From contig JAJZAL010000076.1 in the NCBI GenBank assembly GCA_021799405.1, forward strand, positions 1-20,031: a stretch of DNA of 20,031 nucleotides, read 5' to 3'. Below the pieces are notes generated by a model that was not told the DNA's origin, searched no databases, and worked only from the letters and a program-made list of their open reading frames with translations. The first letter of the stretch is position 1, and each line of letters opens with the position of its first letter. This DNA is from Acidobacteriota bacterium (lineage in GTDB: Bacteria; Acidobacteriota; Terriglobia; Terriglobales; Acidobacteriaceae). A program made the position numbers and the translations under genes. This document shows positions 7,612 through 16,800 of this stretch, in pieces.

Positions 7612-9744
7612 ATGGCCAGTGCAACGGTTGCCCGCACCGACACCCGAAGTTTTGGGGCGTGGTTTGTCGACTTTCTGCGCAGCGAGCTGGCGCCGTATCC
7701 GGGTCGCGGCCTGCTGGTAGCCCGCATGGTGATTTCGGCGACGATCACCATGATTCTCATCATGACCTTCCGCATTCCGGGCGGAGCGGTGGGTCCGCTG
7801 TACGCATTTATCATCTCGCGCGAAAACCTGGTGTCGAGTGCGAAATCGGCGCTGAATGTCAGTATTGCGTTTGGCGCCTGTGCGCTGTTTGTGCCCATTG
7901 GCGGGCGAATGTTCGGGTCCATCCCGTTGACGCATTTCTGCTGGGAAGCGGTCAGCATTTTTCTGATTTTCTTTTTGATCCGTACGCTGGATAACTACAC
8001 CATTGCCAGCGGCATAGGATTGATCGGGACTACAGCGTTGGCGATCTGGTATTTGCCGGGGCCGGCGGAACGCAACGTTGAATTGACGCTATGGGGTGTG
8101 CTGGCTCCAACGATTGGCGCAGCTGTGACCATCGCAGTGGAAGCGGTCTTTCATGCCTTTCAAAAACAGGATGAGTTGACGCTGGGTATTCATCACAGGC
8201 TGAAGACGATTGAAGACCTGCTGCGGTGCCTGGCCGACTGTGAAGTCATTCCGGCTGATCTGGATCGGCGGATTACACAAGAGGCGATGGTGGGCGTCGG
8301 CGGTTTGCGACGGTTTGTTACGAGGTCGAACTATACGCGTATTTATCGGGCGCAAATGAACGCGGTGGTGTCACTGACGGGAAGGTCTGTGGACTTTGCC
8401 GCTGCAATCGCGCACACGACTCCCGAGCTGGGGCCAGCGGATCAGCAGGTTGCGCGCGAGCTGGCTCAACAGCTGGCTTCGATTCAGCAGTGCATGAAGG
8501 ACGGGTGCAGTCCGCCGGTGCTGGAGTGGGTTGCCACGCCTTCGACGTTGCCACTGCTGCGGGAACTGGAAGAGATGTTTTCACTGATTCCGAAGGTGCT
8601 GGAAGGATCAGCGTCCCTGGAGGAATTCGAAGCTTTCACGGAGCGTGTGCAACCGCAGTCCCGTATTTTCGTTCGCGACGCATTTCAAAATCCTGAACAC
8701 CTGCGTTATGCGCTCAGCGGGTGCCTGGCGGGGATGCTGTGCTACGTCACCTACATGGTGCTGGGCTGGCCCGGGCTTGCCACCTCTGTGACGACGTGTG
8801 CGCTGACTGCGCTCTCCAACATCGGGTCATCGCGGCAGAGGCAACTGCTGCGTATCGCCGGGGCTGTAATCGGCGGATTTGTCTTTGGGATGGGTGCGCA
8901 GATCATTGTCTTGCCGTGGTTGAACGGCATTACAGGATTCACGCTGTTGTTTGCGGCGGTTACTGCATTTGCCGCATGGATTGCGACGTCGAGCACGCGA
9001 CTTTCCTACGGCGGGCTCCAGATTGCGCTGGCCTTTTACCTGATCAACGTGAACGAATTTCACATTCAACTTTCGCTCACGATTGCACGAGATCGCGCAT
9101 TGGGTGTGCTGCTGGGAATTTTCATGATGTGGCTGGTGTTTGACCGGCTGCATCCCAAGACGGCGGTGAAACAGATGGTGGAGACCTTCACCGACAATCT
9201 GAATCTGCTGGCGAAGCTGAGTGCATTTGCCCTGCCGAGCCACGATGCCGGAGCGATTGCGCGGGTACGGCGACTGCGTGCCCGCATCAATGGCAACTTT
9301 GCCGCGGTGAACGCGCAGGCCGACGCCGTGCCTTTCGAAATTGGCCCGCTTCGCAATCAACATATGGCCGCGCGCGACCGTATTCGCCGGTGGCAGGCAG
9401 CCCTCCGCACATTTTTCCTGCTGGAGCTGGCATTGTTGCAATACACCGCATTTGCCATGGCGGCGACGGTGTCTGAAAAGACACTCAGAGACATAGAAGA
9501 ATTTGACGGGATCTGCGTGGAGAAACTCGAAGCCATGGCGACCTACCTGAAAGCTCAGCAAGAGGCTGAACCGGAGATCCCACAGGAGAAACGGCAAAGC
9601 GGCCCGGCGTGGCCGGCGTGGATGGAAGTTGGGAGCGAAGAGGAAAAACAGCGCGGAATTCTTTCGCTGGCACGTGAGCTGGCGAGGATTCTTGACCGGC
9701 TGTGGGATGAGATGGCGGCCGCTCCGCTGTACGCGGTGGAGTAG
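7612..9744 (+). CDS. mdtO: FUSC-family inner membrane protein, MdtO-like
   Basis: The inner-membrane component of the pump, 710 residues. It shows the FUSC duplication: an N-terminal block of about six membrane helices (about 34-180, including ARMVISATITMILIMTF, SIFLIFFLIRTL and LAPTIGAAVTIAVEAVF), a soluble region (about 185-360), and a second block of five to six helices (about 365-510, including LRYALSGCLAGMLCYVTYM, GAVIGGFVFGMGAQII and VLLGIFMMWLVFDRL). A soluble C-terminal region of about 200 residues is rich in charged helices. FUSC proteins are the inner-membrane parts of AaeAB and MdtNOP pumps for aromatic acids and drugs. ATG 7612 follows the adaptor stop by three bases; the upstream aagaga is only a weak ribosome binding site, so translational coupling is likely. 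It closes the core operon. Confidence 0.88.
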   Translation: MASATVARTDTRSFGAWFVDFLRSELAPYPGRGLLVARMVISATITMILIMTFRIPGGAVGPLYAFIISRENLVSSAKSALNVSIAFGACALFVPIGGRMFGSIPLTHFCWEAVSIFLIFFLIRTLDNYTIASGIGLIGTTALAIWYLPGPAERNVELTLWGVLAPTIGAAVTIAVEAVFHAFQKQDELTLGIHHRLKTIEDLLRCLADCEVIPADLDRRITQEAMVGVGGLRRFVTRSNYTRIYRAQMNAVVSLTGRSVDFAAAIAHTTPELGPADQQVARELAQQLASIQQCMKDGCSPPVLEWVATPSTLPLLRELEEMFSLIPKVLEGSASLEEFEAFTERVQPQSRIFVRDAFQNPEHLRYALSGCLAGMLCYVTYMVLGWPGLATSVTTCALTALSNIGSSRQRQLLRIAGAVIGGFVFGMGAQIIVLPWLNGITGFTLLFAAVTAFAAWIATSSTRLSYGGLQIALAFYLINVNEFHIQLSLTIARDRALGVLLGIFMMWLVFDRLHPKTAVKQMVETFTDNLNLLAKLSAFALPSHDAGAIARVRRLRARINGNFAAVNAQADAVPFEIGPLRNQHMAARDRIRRWQAALRTFFLLELALLQYTAFAMAATVSEKTLRDIEEFDGICVEKLEAMATYLKAQQEAEPEIPQEKRQSGPAWPAWMEVGSEEEKQRGILSLARELARILDRLWDEMAAAPLYAVE

Positions 9745-9877
9745 AGATGATTTTGCCATTGCCACGCTACACCCGAGTGGGAATAGTGCGGGTTTCCTCG
9801 CCGACAAGACTGCGCCGGGTACCGCAGTGTTAGGGAAGATGCACCGGAGATCTCTCGGGCCTACAGCGAGAAGGCCT

Positions 9878-10246
9878 ATGCTCAAGGACATGACACTGGA
9901 CTGGACTGTTGGAGCGCTTGCGGACGGCCTGGAGTGCTACAGGAGGAGAGAATTTTTTGAAGCGCATGAGCACTGGGAGAGCGTGTGGCTCAGGCTGGAT
10001 GAGCCAGTGAAAGGCTTTCTTCAGGCACTGATTCAGACGTCGGCGGCATTTCATCACTACAGGAACGGGAATTTGGCGGGAACAGTCTCGTTGCTGACGA
10101 GGGCGCTGCGACGGCTGGAGCGGTGCGATGTTGCGTTTGGTGGCATCGCCGTGGGGCCGTTACGCGAGGGAATTCGCGGGTGGTTGAGTGGGCTGGAAGC
10201 GGGCGCTGTTCCGGAAGCTGCTCCGGAGATTCATCCGCTGCACTGA
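9878..10246 (+). CDS. DUF309 domain protein
   Basis: A 122-residue protein matching the DUF309 family (PF03745) by its hallmark FFEAHEHWESVW (residues 26-37) followed by GFLQALIQTSAAFHHYRNGN (about 46-65). The rest of the helical fold is an Ala/Leu-rich helix (TVSLLTRALRRLERC). The family is small, all-helical and of unknown biochemical function; I do not assign one. Start choice is uncertain: ATG 9878 has gagaagg close upstream, while in-frame ATGs at 9839 and 9890 are possible; family homology begins soon after 9890. It follows the FUSC gene by 133 bases without a clear terminator, so it may be read from the efflux operon, but nothing suggests a role in efflux. It converges with the phosphopantetheinyl transferase gene. 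Confidence 0.8.
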   Translation: MLKDMTLDWTVGALADGLECYRRREFFEAHEHWESVWLRLDEPVKGFLQALIQTSAAFHHYRNGNLAGTVSLLTRALRRLERCDVAFGGIAVGPLREGIRGWLSGLEAGAVPEAAPEIHPLH

Positions 10247-10307
10247 GGAAACAAAACAGACGGGAGCCTGAGCATCTCTGGGAAGTTTGGAGAGTGAGCG
10301 CCGGAGC

Positions 10308-11069
10308 TTATGGAAATGTGAGTCCGGCCTGCTCTGGATTGCGCAGGTCGGGGATGACGGGCTCGGCGGTAGCGAGGGCTCCGAAGAGGCCGGCCGGCAG
10401 GGTGAGGTCGGTGAGGTGCCATGGCTGGGGGATTCCCGATGCGTTTGCGGCCATGATGATGGATGGCGCGCTGGGTGTGGACGCGTGAGGCAGCAGGCCG
10501 GTTTCTGTTCGTTTGAGGTGGATGTAGACACCCTGACTGTCCGCCTTGCCGACGGCTTCTTTGCGGGTCCAGCAGCGGAAGAAGGCGGCGTCCTGTTCGT
10601 AAGGGGCGATTTGAAGCATTTGGGCGTGCTCAATCGGGGTAAGGACGCGTCTCCAGAGGGCGGGATTGACCTGGTGGGGCGTCTGGATATCGATACCGAT
10701 TTCCATGCTGTGTGCGACAGCCAGAGCGCACCAGTCCTCAGAGTGGCTCAGGTTGAAGGTGGGAGGATTTGGCGCGTGGAGGCGGGGTTTGCCATTTGGG
10801 CCGCGCCGGAAAGCGACCTCGGCGGGTGAACAGTTGAGATAGCCGGCAAGGATTTGTCTCATGCCGGTGTGACACCGGACCCAGCGAGCCCGGTGCAGTT
10901 GGGGGCGGAAACGGGCGGCTCGGTTGCGCTCGCGTGTGTCGAGCGTGGCCAGTTCGCCGGGCGAGAGCGGCGTGGATCCGACCTGCCAGATCCAGACGTG
11001 GACATGGCCGGAGGGTAGTCCCCAGAGGCTGTTGTCAGGTTGAGCCGGCGATTGGATGGAGTTCTCCAC
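10308..11069 (-). CDS. Sfp-type 4'-phosphopantetheinyl transferase
   Basis: Transfers the phosphopantetheine arm from coenzyme A to a serine of acyl or peptidyl carrier proteins. The 253-residue product (GTG at 11069) fits the Sfp family in length. The N-terminal strand is HVHVWIW, the RNRAARF region aligns with the family's 'ERxRAARF', and the core motifs are GKPRL, FNLSHSEDWCALAVA (NLSHS at 106-110), GIDIQ (125-129) and FFRCWTRKEAVGKADSQG (KEA at 170-172). Asp127 and Glu171 match Sfp metal ligands, but Gln129 stands where Sfp has Glu. The frame stays open upstream to an ATG at 11309, but that extension overlaps the divergent dehydrogenase and lacks family character, so I placed the start at the GTG. 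No NRPS or PKS genes are nearby; target carriers lie elsewhere. Confidence 0.88.
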   Translation of the reverse strand: MENSIQSPAQPDNSLWGLPSGHVHVWIWQVGSTPLSPGELATLDTRERNRAARFRPQLHRARWVRCHTGMRQILAGYLNCSPAEVAFRRGPNGKPRLHAPNPPTFNLSHSEDWCALAVAHSMEIGIDIQTPHQVNPALWRRVLTPIEHAQMLQIAPYEQDAAFFRCWTRKEAVGKADSQGVYIHLKRTETGLLPHASTPSAPSIIMAANASGIPQPWHLTDLTLPAGLFGALATAEPVIPDLRNPEQAGLTFP

Positions 11070-11212
11070 GCTCTTATTCCAACACGAGGTGTTCCCTGTC
11101 ACCGCGGGAAGGCGAGGGGGTGAGACAATAAAAGTTGCGCAAAAATGCGCCCCGGGCCCTCCAGAAGCGGATTGAGGGTGCCCTGAGCGCAAGAATTGAG
11201 GTTGCGGAAAGC

Positions 11213-12559
11213 ATGCAAACCATTCTGGAAACACACCCGCTACAAGAGGCGATTCGGCAGCGCACGGCAAAGCTTGGAGTCGTGGGACTCGGCTATGTGG
11301 GGCTGCCACTGGCGATGATGTATAGCCGGGCGGGATTTGCCGTTACCGGTTTCGATGTGGATTCCGCCAAAGTGGAGACCCTGAGCCGGGGTGGTTCTTA
11401 TATAAAGCGCATTCTTCCGGAAGAGATCGCGCAACTTCGTGCCGAGGGATTTTCCGCGACCAGCAATTACGCAGGAATTGCGGAGATGGATGCGGTGATG
11501 ATTTGTGTGCCGACGCCGCTGGATGAGCACCAGGGCCCCGATATGACGTACATCGAATCGACGGCCAAGGCCATGGCCCCGCATTTGCGGGCGGGACAGC
11601 TGGTGATTCTGGAGAGCACCACATATCCGGGAACGACGGAAGATGTGCTGATCCCGCTGCTGGAACAGTACAACGGCAAGGGATTAATAGCCTATCGTGA
11701 TGGTCGGGACGAGAAGGAGTGCTTCCATGTAGCGTTCTCGCCGGAGCGCGAGGACCCCGGCAATACATCGGTGGAGCGGGCGGATATTCCAAAGGTGGTG
11801 GGTGCACCGTCAGAATTGACGAGGACGCTGGCGGGGGAGCTTTACCACTCGATCTTCAAGCAGATTGTGCCGGTGTCGAGCGCGGCGGCGGCAGAGATGA
11901 CGAAACTGCTGGAGAATATCTACCGCTGCGTGAATATCGCCCTGGTGAACGAGTTGAAGCTGCTATGCCTGCGTATGGACCTGGACATCTGGGAGATTAT
12001 CAACGCGGCGAAGACAAAGCCGTTCGGATTTCAGGCGTTTTATCCGGGTCCTGGCCTGGGTGGGCATTGCATCCCGATCGATCCTTTTTATCTGTCGTGG
12101 AAGGCGAAGGAAGTTGATTTTTCGACGCGGTTCATCAACCTGGCGGGCGAGATCAATACCTCGATGCCGTATCACATTGTGGAGTCATTGGTAGCGGCGC
12201 TGAATGATCGCGGCAAGGCGCTGAAGGGATGCAAGATCCTGGTGCTGGGCATTGCCTACAAGAAGGATATTGACGACCTGCGCGAGTCGCCGTCACTGAC
12301 GCTGATTGAAATTCTGCGGAAGCGGGGCGCCGAGGTTTCGTACAACGATCCATATTTTGCGCACGTGGGGCATGGCCGACACTACGATCTGAATATGAGC
12401 TGTGTACCACTCGAAGACCTTGGCGCTTATGACTGCGTGCTGATTGCGACGGATCACTCGGATTACGACTATGCGCGTATTGTGAAGGAATCGCAGCTTG
12501 TGGTGGACACGCGCAACGCGACGAGTGGGATTTTGGCAGCCAACATTGTTCGCTGTTAG
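11213..12559 (+). CDS. Nucleotide-sugar 6-dehydrogenase (UDP-GlcNAc dehydrogenase type)
   Basis: NAD-dependent four-electron oxidation of a UDP-hexose to the uronate in the cytoplasm. The 448-residue product contains the Rossmann motif GVVGLGYVGLPLA (about 22-34), GFDVD (46-50), the SYIKRI stretch typical of the WbpA/TviB group, CVPTPLDE, ESTTYPGTTE, AFSPEREDPG, KLLENIYRCVNIALVNEL and the catalytic-cysteine segment GPGLGGHCIPIDPFYLSWKA (Cys286). GIAYKKDIDDLRESPSL marks the C-terminal UDP-binding domain. I chose ATG 11213 with GGAAA just upstream; a TTG at 11135 would add 26 residues unlike the family. Sequence style points to UDP-N-acetylglucosamine/mannosamine dehydrogenases (WbpA, TviB, WecC) rather than UDP-glucose dehydrogenase, and the epimerase 30 bases downstream supports this. 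Exact substrate is inferred. Confidence 0.9.
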   Translation: MQTILETHPLQEAIRQRTAKLGVVGLGYVGLPLAMMYSRAGFAVTGFDVDSAKVETLSRGGSYIKRILPEEIAQLRAEGFSATSNYAGIAEMDAVMICVPTPLDEHQGPDMTYIESTAKAMAPHLRAGQLVILESTTYPGTTEDVLIPLLEQYNGKGLIAYRDGRDEKECFHVAFSPEREDPGNTSVERADIPKVVGAPSELTRTLAGELYHSIFKQIVPVSSAAAAEMTKLLENIYRCVNIALVNELKLLCLRMDLDIWEIINAAKTKPFGFQAFYPGPGLGGHCIPIDPFYLSWKAKEVDFSTRFINLAGEINTSMPYHIVESLVAALNDRGKALKGCKILVLGIAYKKDIDDLRESPSLTLIEILRKRGAEVSYNDPYFAHVGHGRHYDLNMSCVPLEDLGAYDCVLIATDHSDYDYARIVKESQLVVDTRNATSGILAANIVRC

Positions 12560-12589
12560 CATCGGCGAGTGCAGGTTTCAGAGGAGAGA

Positions 12590-13561
12590 ATGAGGGTTCT
12601 GATTACCGGGGCGGCTGGGTTTGTGGGCTCAGCGATTGCGCGGCGCTTGATTGCCGATGGGCATGCAGTGGTTGGGGTGGATAACCTGATCACTGGAAAT
12701 TTGGAGAATCTTGCTTCCGTTCGCGACAAGGTTGAGTTTCATGAGGCGGATATCCGCGACAAGGCGGCAATGGAGCGGCTCTGCGAGGGAGTCGAGGTTA
12801 TCTTCCACGAGGCGGCACTGCCCTCGGTGCCAAAGTCAGTGCTGGACCCGTTGACCAGCCACCAACACAATGTGGACGGCACACTGGCAGTTCTGCTGGC
12901 TGCGCGCGCGAAGGGTGTGCGCCGAGTCGTGTATGCGGCTTCCTCATCTGCTTATGGGGAGTCGCCGACGCTGCCGAAGCATGAAGGAATGATTCCCGCA
13001 CCGATTTCGCCCTACGCGGTGCAGAAGCTGACGGGCGAGCTGTATATGCAGTCGTTCGCGCGGGTGTATGGGCTGGAGACGGTGAGTCTGAGGTACTTCA
13101 ACGTGTTCGGTCCTTTCCAGGCTGCGAATTCACCGTACTCGGGCGTGCTGGCGAAGTTCATTACCGCGATGCTAACGAATGAGTCACCGGTGGCGAATGG
13201 GGATGGGCAGCAGAGCCGAGACTTCACCTATATCGACAATGTGGTGGAGGCGAACCTGCTGGCGGCGGCCGCGCCGGCGGCCAACGTGAGTGGGCGAGTC
13301 TACAACATAGCCTGTGGTGAACGGTACTCGCTGGTGGAGACGTTTCGGATTCTGAAGGAGATTACCGGGTTTGCCGGCGAGCTGGAGTTTGGGCCGCCGA
13401 GAACCGGGGACATTCTGCACTCGCTGGCGGATATCCGGCGGGCGCATGAGGATCTAAAGTATTCACCTGGCGTGGGTTTCGTCGAGGGACTTCGACGGAC
13501 GGTGACGTGGTATGCGGAACGGCTGGGCGTAGTTGTTTCTGCTGTTTCGACAGAGGCCTGA
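12590..13561 (+). CDS. NAD-dependent sugar-nucleotide epimerase (SDR, WbpP/TviC-like)
   Basis: An extended short-chain dehydrogenase/reductase that probably epimerises the UDP-sugar made by the upstream enzyme at C4. The 323-residue product has the NAD motif GAAGFVG (7-13), DNLITG, HEADIRD, HEAALPSVPKSVLDP (WbpP-like), ASSSAYGE (117-124, catalytic Ser), and the YxxxK pair Tyr142/Lys146 in SPYAVQK. Then come RYFNVFGPFQ and DFTYIDNVVEANLLA, both highly typical of UDP-N-acetylglucosamine 4-epimerases. ATG 12590 is preceded by GAGGAG at 12581-12586; a GTG at 12569 would add seven residues upstream of the conserved first strand. The dehydrogenase stop is 30 bases upstream, so the two form an operon. 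No glycosyltransferase or polymerase follows. A dTDP-glucose dehydratase is less likely because its TDG-type motifs are absent. Confidence 0.87.
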   Translation: MRVLITGAAGFVGSAIARRLIADGHAVVGVDNLITGNLENLASVRDKVEFHEADIRDKAAMERLCEGVEVIFHEAALPSVPKSVLDPLTSHQHNVDGTLAVLLAARAKGVRRVVYAASSSAYGESPTLPKHEGMIPAPISPYAVQKLTGELYMQSFARVYGLETVSLRYFNVFGPFQAANSPYSGVLAKFITAMLTNESPVANGDGQQSRDFTYIDNVVEANLLAAAAPAANVSGRVYNIACGERYSLVETFRILKEITGFAGELEFGPPRTGDILHSLADIRRAHEDLKYSPGVGFVEGLRRTVTWYAERLGVVVSAVSTEA

Positions 13562-13862
13562 TTCGGCTATTTTCTCCTATTTCCGTTGACATTCTGATCA
13601 CGCGTGGGCTGTTCTGGCCTACGTGTCATTGCCGACCGGACGTGAGAGATGTATCGATTGCAAGAAGTTTTGTTGGATGCTACTAGCTACTGAAGTTGGT
13701 TTGTATATGTGCTAATAGCTCGCATACAAATGTCATTCGAACTCCAAAAAAATTCATTGAATCTTTAGGTGTGCTGCAGCAGACTATAGCCTCACCAAAA
13801 CAATAAAGCTCAGCAGCCGTGAGCTGAATGCAGATTCGACCCATGAATTATTGGAGGTAAGT
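13562..13862 (+). promoter_or_regulatory. Intergenic leader of the TonB-dependent receptor gene
   Basis: No gene fits these 301 bases. The stretch is clearly more AT-rich than its neighbours from about 13660 to 13810, as expected for a promoter region. A TTGACA at 13585-13590 has no convincing -10 at proper spacing, and the TATAGC at 13785-13790 lacks a proper -35, so I do not name a promoter. A small hairpin (AGCTCA 13807-13812 with TGAGCT 13820-13825) lies in the probable untranslated leader. GGAGGT at 13853-13858 is a strong ribosome binding site and fixes the receptor start at GTG 13863. No terminator is evident after the epimerase. Confidence 0.4.
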
Positions 13863-16800
13863 GTGACAAGAATTCTTCGAGTTCTCGTTATTACTCTATT
13901 TGTTTGCGGCTTTGCTTCACTGGCGTTGGCGCAGATGGCGACGACATCTCTACACGGTGTTGTTCGCGATCCAAGCGGCGCGGTGATTCCCGGCGCGAAA
14001 GTGACCTTAACCGATACCGTGAACCACAAATCCCTGACGACGAACGCGGATGGAACAGGGACCTATCTTTTCAACCAACTGACGCCGTCGACGTACACGA
14101 TCACGGTAACGACTCCCGGATTTGCACCACAGACCAAGGAAGCCGAGCTGCTGGTGAATCAGCCCGCGACAATTGACTTCAAAATGTCAGTGCAGGCGTC
14201 GGCGCAGGTGGTGAACGTAAGCGCGGAAGCGCAGACGCTGAATACGACGAATGCCGAGCTGGGCGGATCGATGAACAACCAGACGATCCAGGCACTGCCA
14301 AGCGAGACGCGAAATGTTCCGGATCTGCTTTCGCTGCAGCCCGGTGTGTTGTATTTGCCGACGACGGGCGCGTCTCCGCAGAATCCGGCCGGCGACAGCC
14401 GGAGCGGTGCGGTGAACGGCGTGCGTTCCGACCAGAGCGACGTGACGATCGACGGTATCGACGATAACAACCAGCTTTACAACTATGCGTTTACGGGCAT
14501 TTTGCGCGAGACGCAGGACTCGATTCAGGAATTTCGTGTGACGACGTCCAATTCCACGGCGACCGCGGGCTATTCGGCCGGCGCGCAGATATCGATGATC
14601 ACGAAATCCGGCACGAACCAGTTTCACGGCGCCGCGTACGAGTACAACCGTCCGACGATGACGGTGGCCAACAACTGGTTTAACAAACAGGCTGAGGTAG
14701 AGAGCGGGAGGCCCAATATTCCGGGCAAGCTGATCCGCAACATTTTCGGTGTGGATCTCGGAGGTCCGATCAAGCGGAACAAGCTCTACTTCTTCGCGAA
14801 CTACGAAGGAACCCGCAAGGCTGAGGATTCACAGCAGGTGCGTGAAGTTCCGACGAAACTTTATCGGCAGGGCTACCTGAGCTATCAGGGGGATACTACC
14901 AGCGGCGTGCAGAACATCACGCTGTCGCCGTCGCAGGTGACGCAATTGGATTCCGGCTGCCAGGTCTGCAATACGAATGCTTACCCGTACGGTCCGGGAC
15001 CGGATCCGGAGGCGCTGAAGTACTTCAACCTGATGCCGAAGCCAAACGGCAACCTGCTGGGGGATGGACTGAACGAGGCGTCATTTTCCTTTGCATCGCC
15101 CAATCCGCAGACGCTGAACACGACGCTTGTCCGGATTGACTGGACGCCGAGCGCGAATCAGCACTTGTTTGTCCACGGCCAACTGCAAAAGGATACGACG
15201 CAGAATCCGGAGCAGTTTCCGGGGCAGGGGCCGTCGAGCATTTTCGAGGACAACAGCAAGGGAATTATCGCCGGGGATACGTGGATCATCTCGCCGAACC
15301 TTGTGAACGACCTGCGGTATGGCTACATTCGCCAAGGGAACAGCACACGCGGCGTGGGACAGGGCGACTATGTGGATTTCCGATTCCTGGCGACTGCGAC
15401 GGCGGAAACGCGGACGACGATTCTGTCCATTCCGGTGCACAACGTTGTGGACAACCTGAACTGGAATCGCGGCAAGAATGACTTCCAGTTCGGTTTCGAC
15501 TACCGGTTCATTACGCAGAACCGCTCGTCAAACGTGAACTCATTCCAGAGCGCGAGCAGCAACCCCTACTGGGTTGGAGGAAATCCTCCCGATCCCTCCA
15601 CGCTGGGCGAACCTGGAGTTGACACAGGGTTTACGAATTCCTACGGGATTGCGTACGGAAACCTGATCGGCATTGTGCCGTCGGTGACGAACGTCTACAA
15701 CTATGAGATCACGAGCCCGACCAGCGGCACACTGCTGCCAGACGGCGCGTTTATCAACCGTCACTTCCGTTCGCAGGAGATGGAGTACTATCTGCAGGAT
15801 ACGTGGCGTCCGACGGCGGCTCTGACAATTATTTTCGGCATTCGGCACACGCTGCTGGGAACGCCGTGGGAGACGAGCGGGCAGGAGATCGCCCCGACGA
15901 TCGATACGCACTCCTGGTACCTGGAGCGTGAAGCGGCGGCGCTGAAAGGCCAGATCTACGAGCCGAACCTGAGCTTCGCGCCGACCGGGCCGTATTACGG
16001 CAAGCCGGGTTACTATCCAATGCGGAAGAATGACATAGCTCCACGCCTTTCGTTTGCGCTGGCATTGGGCAGCAAGATGTCCCTGCGCGGCGGATTCGGG
16101 ATTTACTACGATCACTTTGGCGAGGCGCTGGTGAACACGTTCGACAAGAACGGTTCTTACGGCGTGAGCAGCAGCATCACGAATCCGGCGGGCCTGTACG
16201 GATATGAGGACTCACCTCGGTTCGTTAACCGGAACACGCTGCCGTTCAATAACGGCACACCTCCGGCGACCGCGACCTTCCCGTATGCGCCGCCGTCGGG
16301 CGCGAACGGATTTGCGATTACGTGGGGTCTGGACAGCCAGATGAAGACTCCGTACACCGAGGCATTTGACCTGTCGTTCGAGCGGGTGCTTCCGCACAAC
16401 TTCTCGCTGGAGGTCTCCTACTCGGGCACGCTCGGGCGTCATCTGCTGCAGGCGCTGGATCTGGCCGAGCCGGTGAACTTTGTTGACACGAAAGGCGGCG
16501 GCACATATTTTGCGGCCGGCACCCAGCTCTCGAAGGATGTGGACCGGAACGGTGGGAATCCCAGTGCCCAGGTCAGTCCGATCAAGTACTTCGAGGACGT
16601 TTTCCCGTGGATGGCGAATTTTGACTATCCGGGTGAAAGCGCGACGCAGGCCATCTATACCAACGAATGGGCTCCCTATCGCGTACAACTGGGCGCGACG
16701 ACGGCGCTGGCCGATCTGGACTTCTACGGTCCGATCTTCGGATTTTATCCGGCGCCGAGCAACTGGGTGCCGCACTTCTGGCAGGGGCAGTTCTCTTCGC

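Noticed and set aside
6661..7935. Minus-strand open frame of 424 codons opposite the adaptor and FUSC genes
   Set aside because: Low-complexity Arg/His/Gln-rich translation with no domain, spanning two genes whose products are well recognised.
9629..9877. Extended start for the DUF309 protein inside the FUSC gene
   Set aside because: The extension lies in another frame over coding sequence of the FUSC protein and is not family-like.
8827..9891. Minus-strand open frame of 354 codons opposite the FUSC gene
   Set aside because: No recognisable domain, and the opposite strand encodes clear membrane helices of a FUSC protein.
11070..11309. N-terminal extension of the phosphopantetheinyl transferase to an upstream ATG
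   Set aside because: The extra 80 residues are Pro/Ala-rich, unlike the family, and overlap the start of the divergent dehydrogenase; GTG 11069 fits family length.
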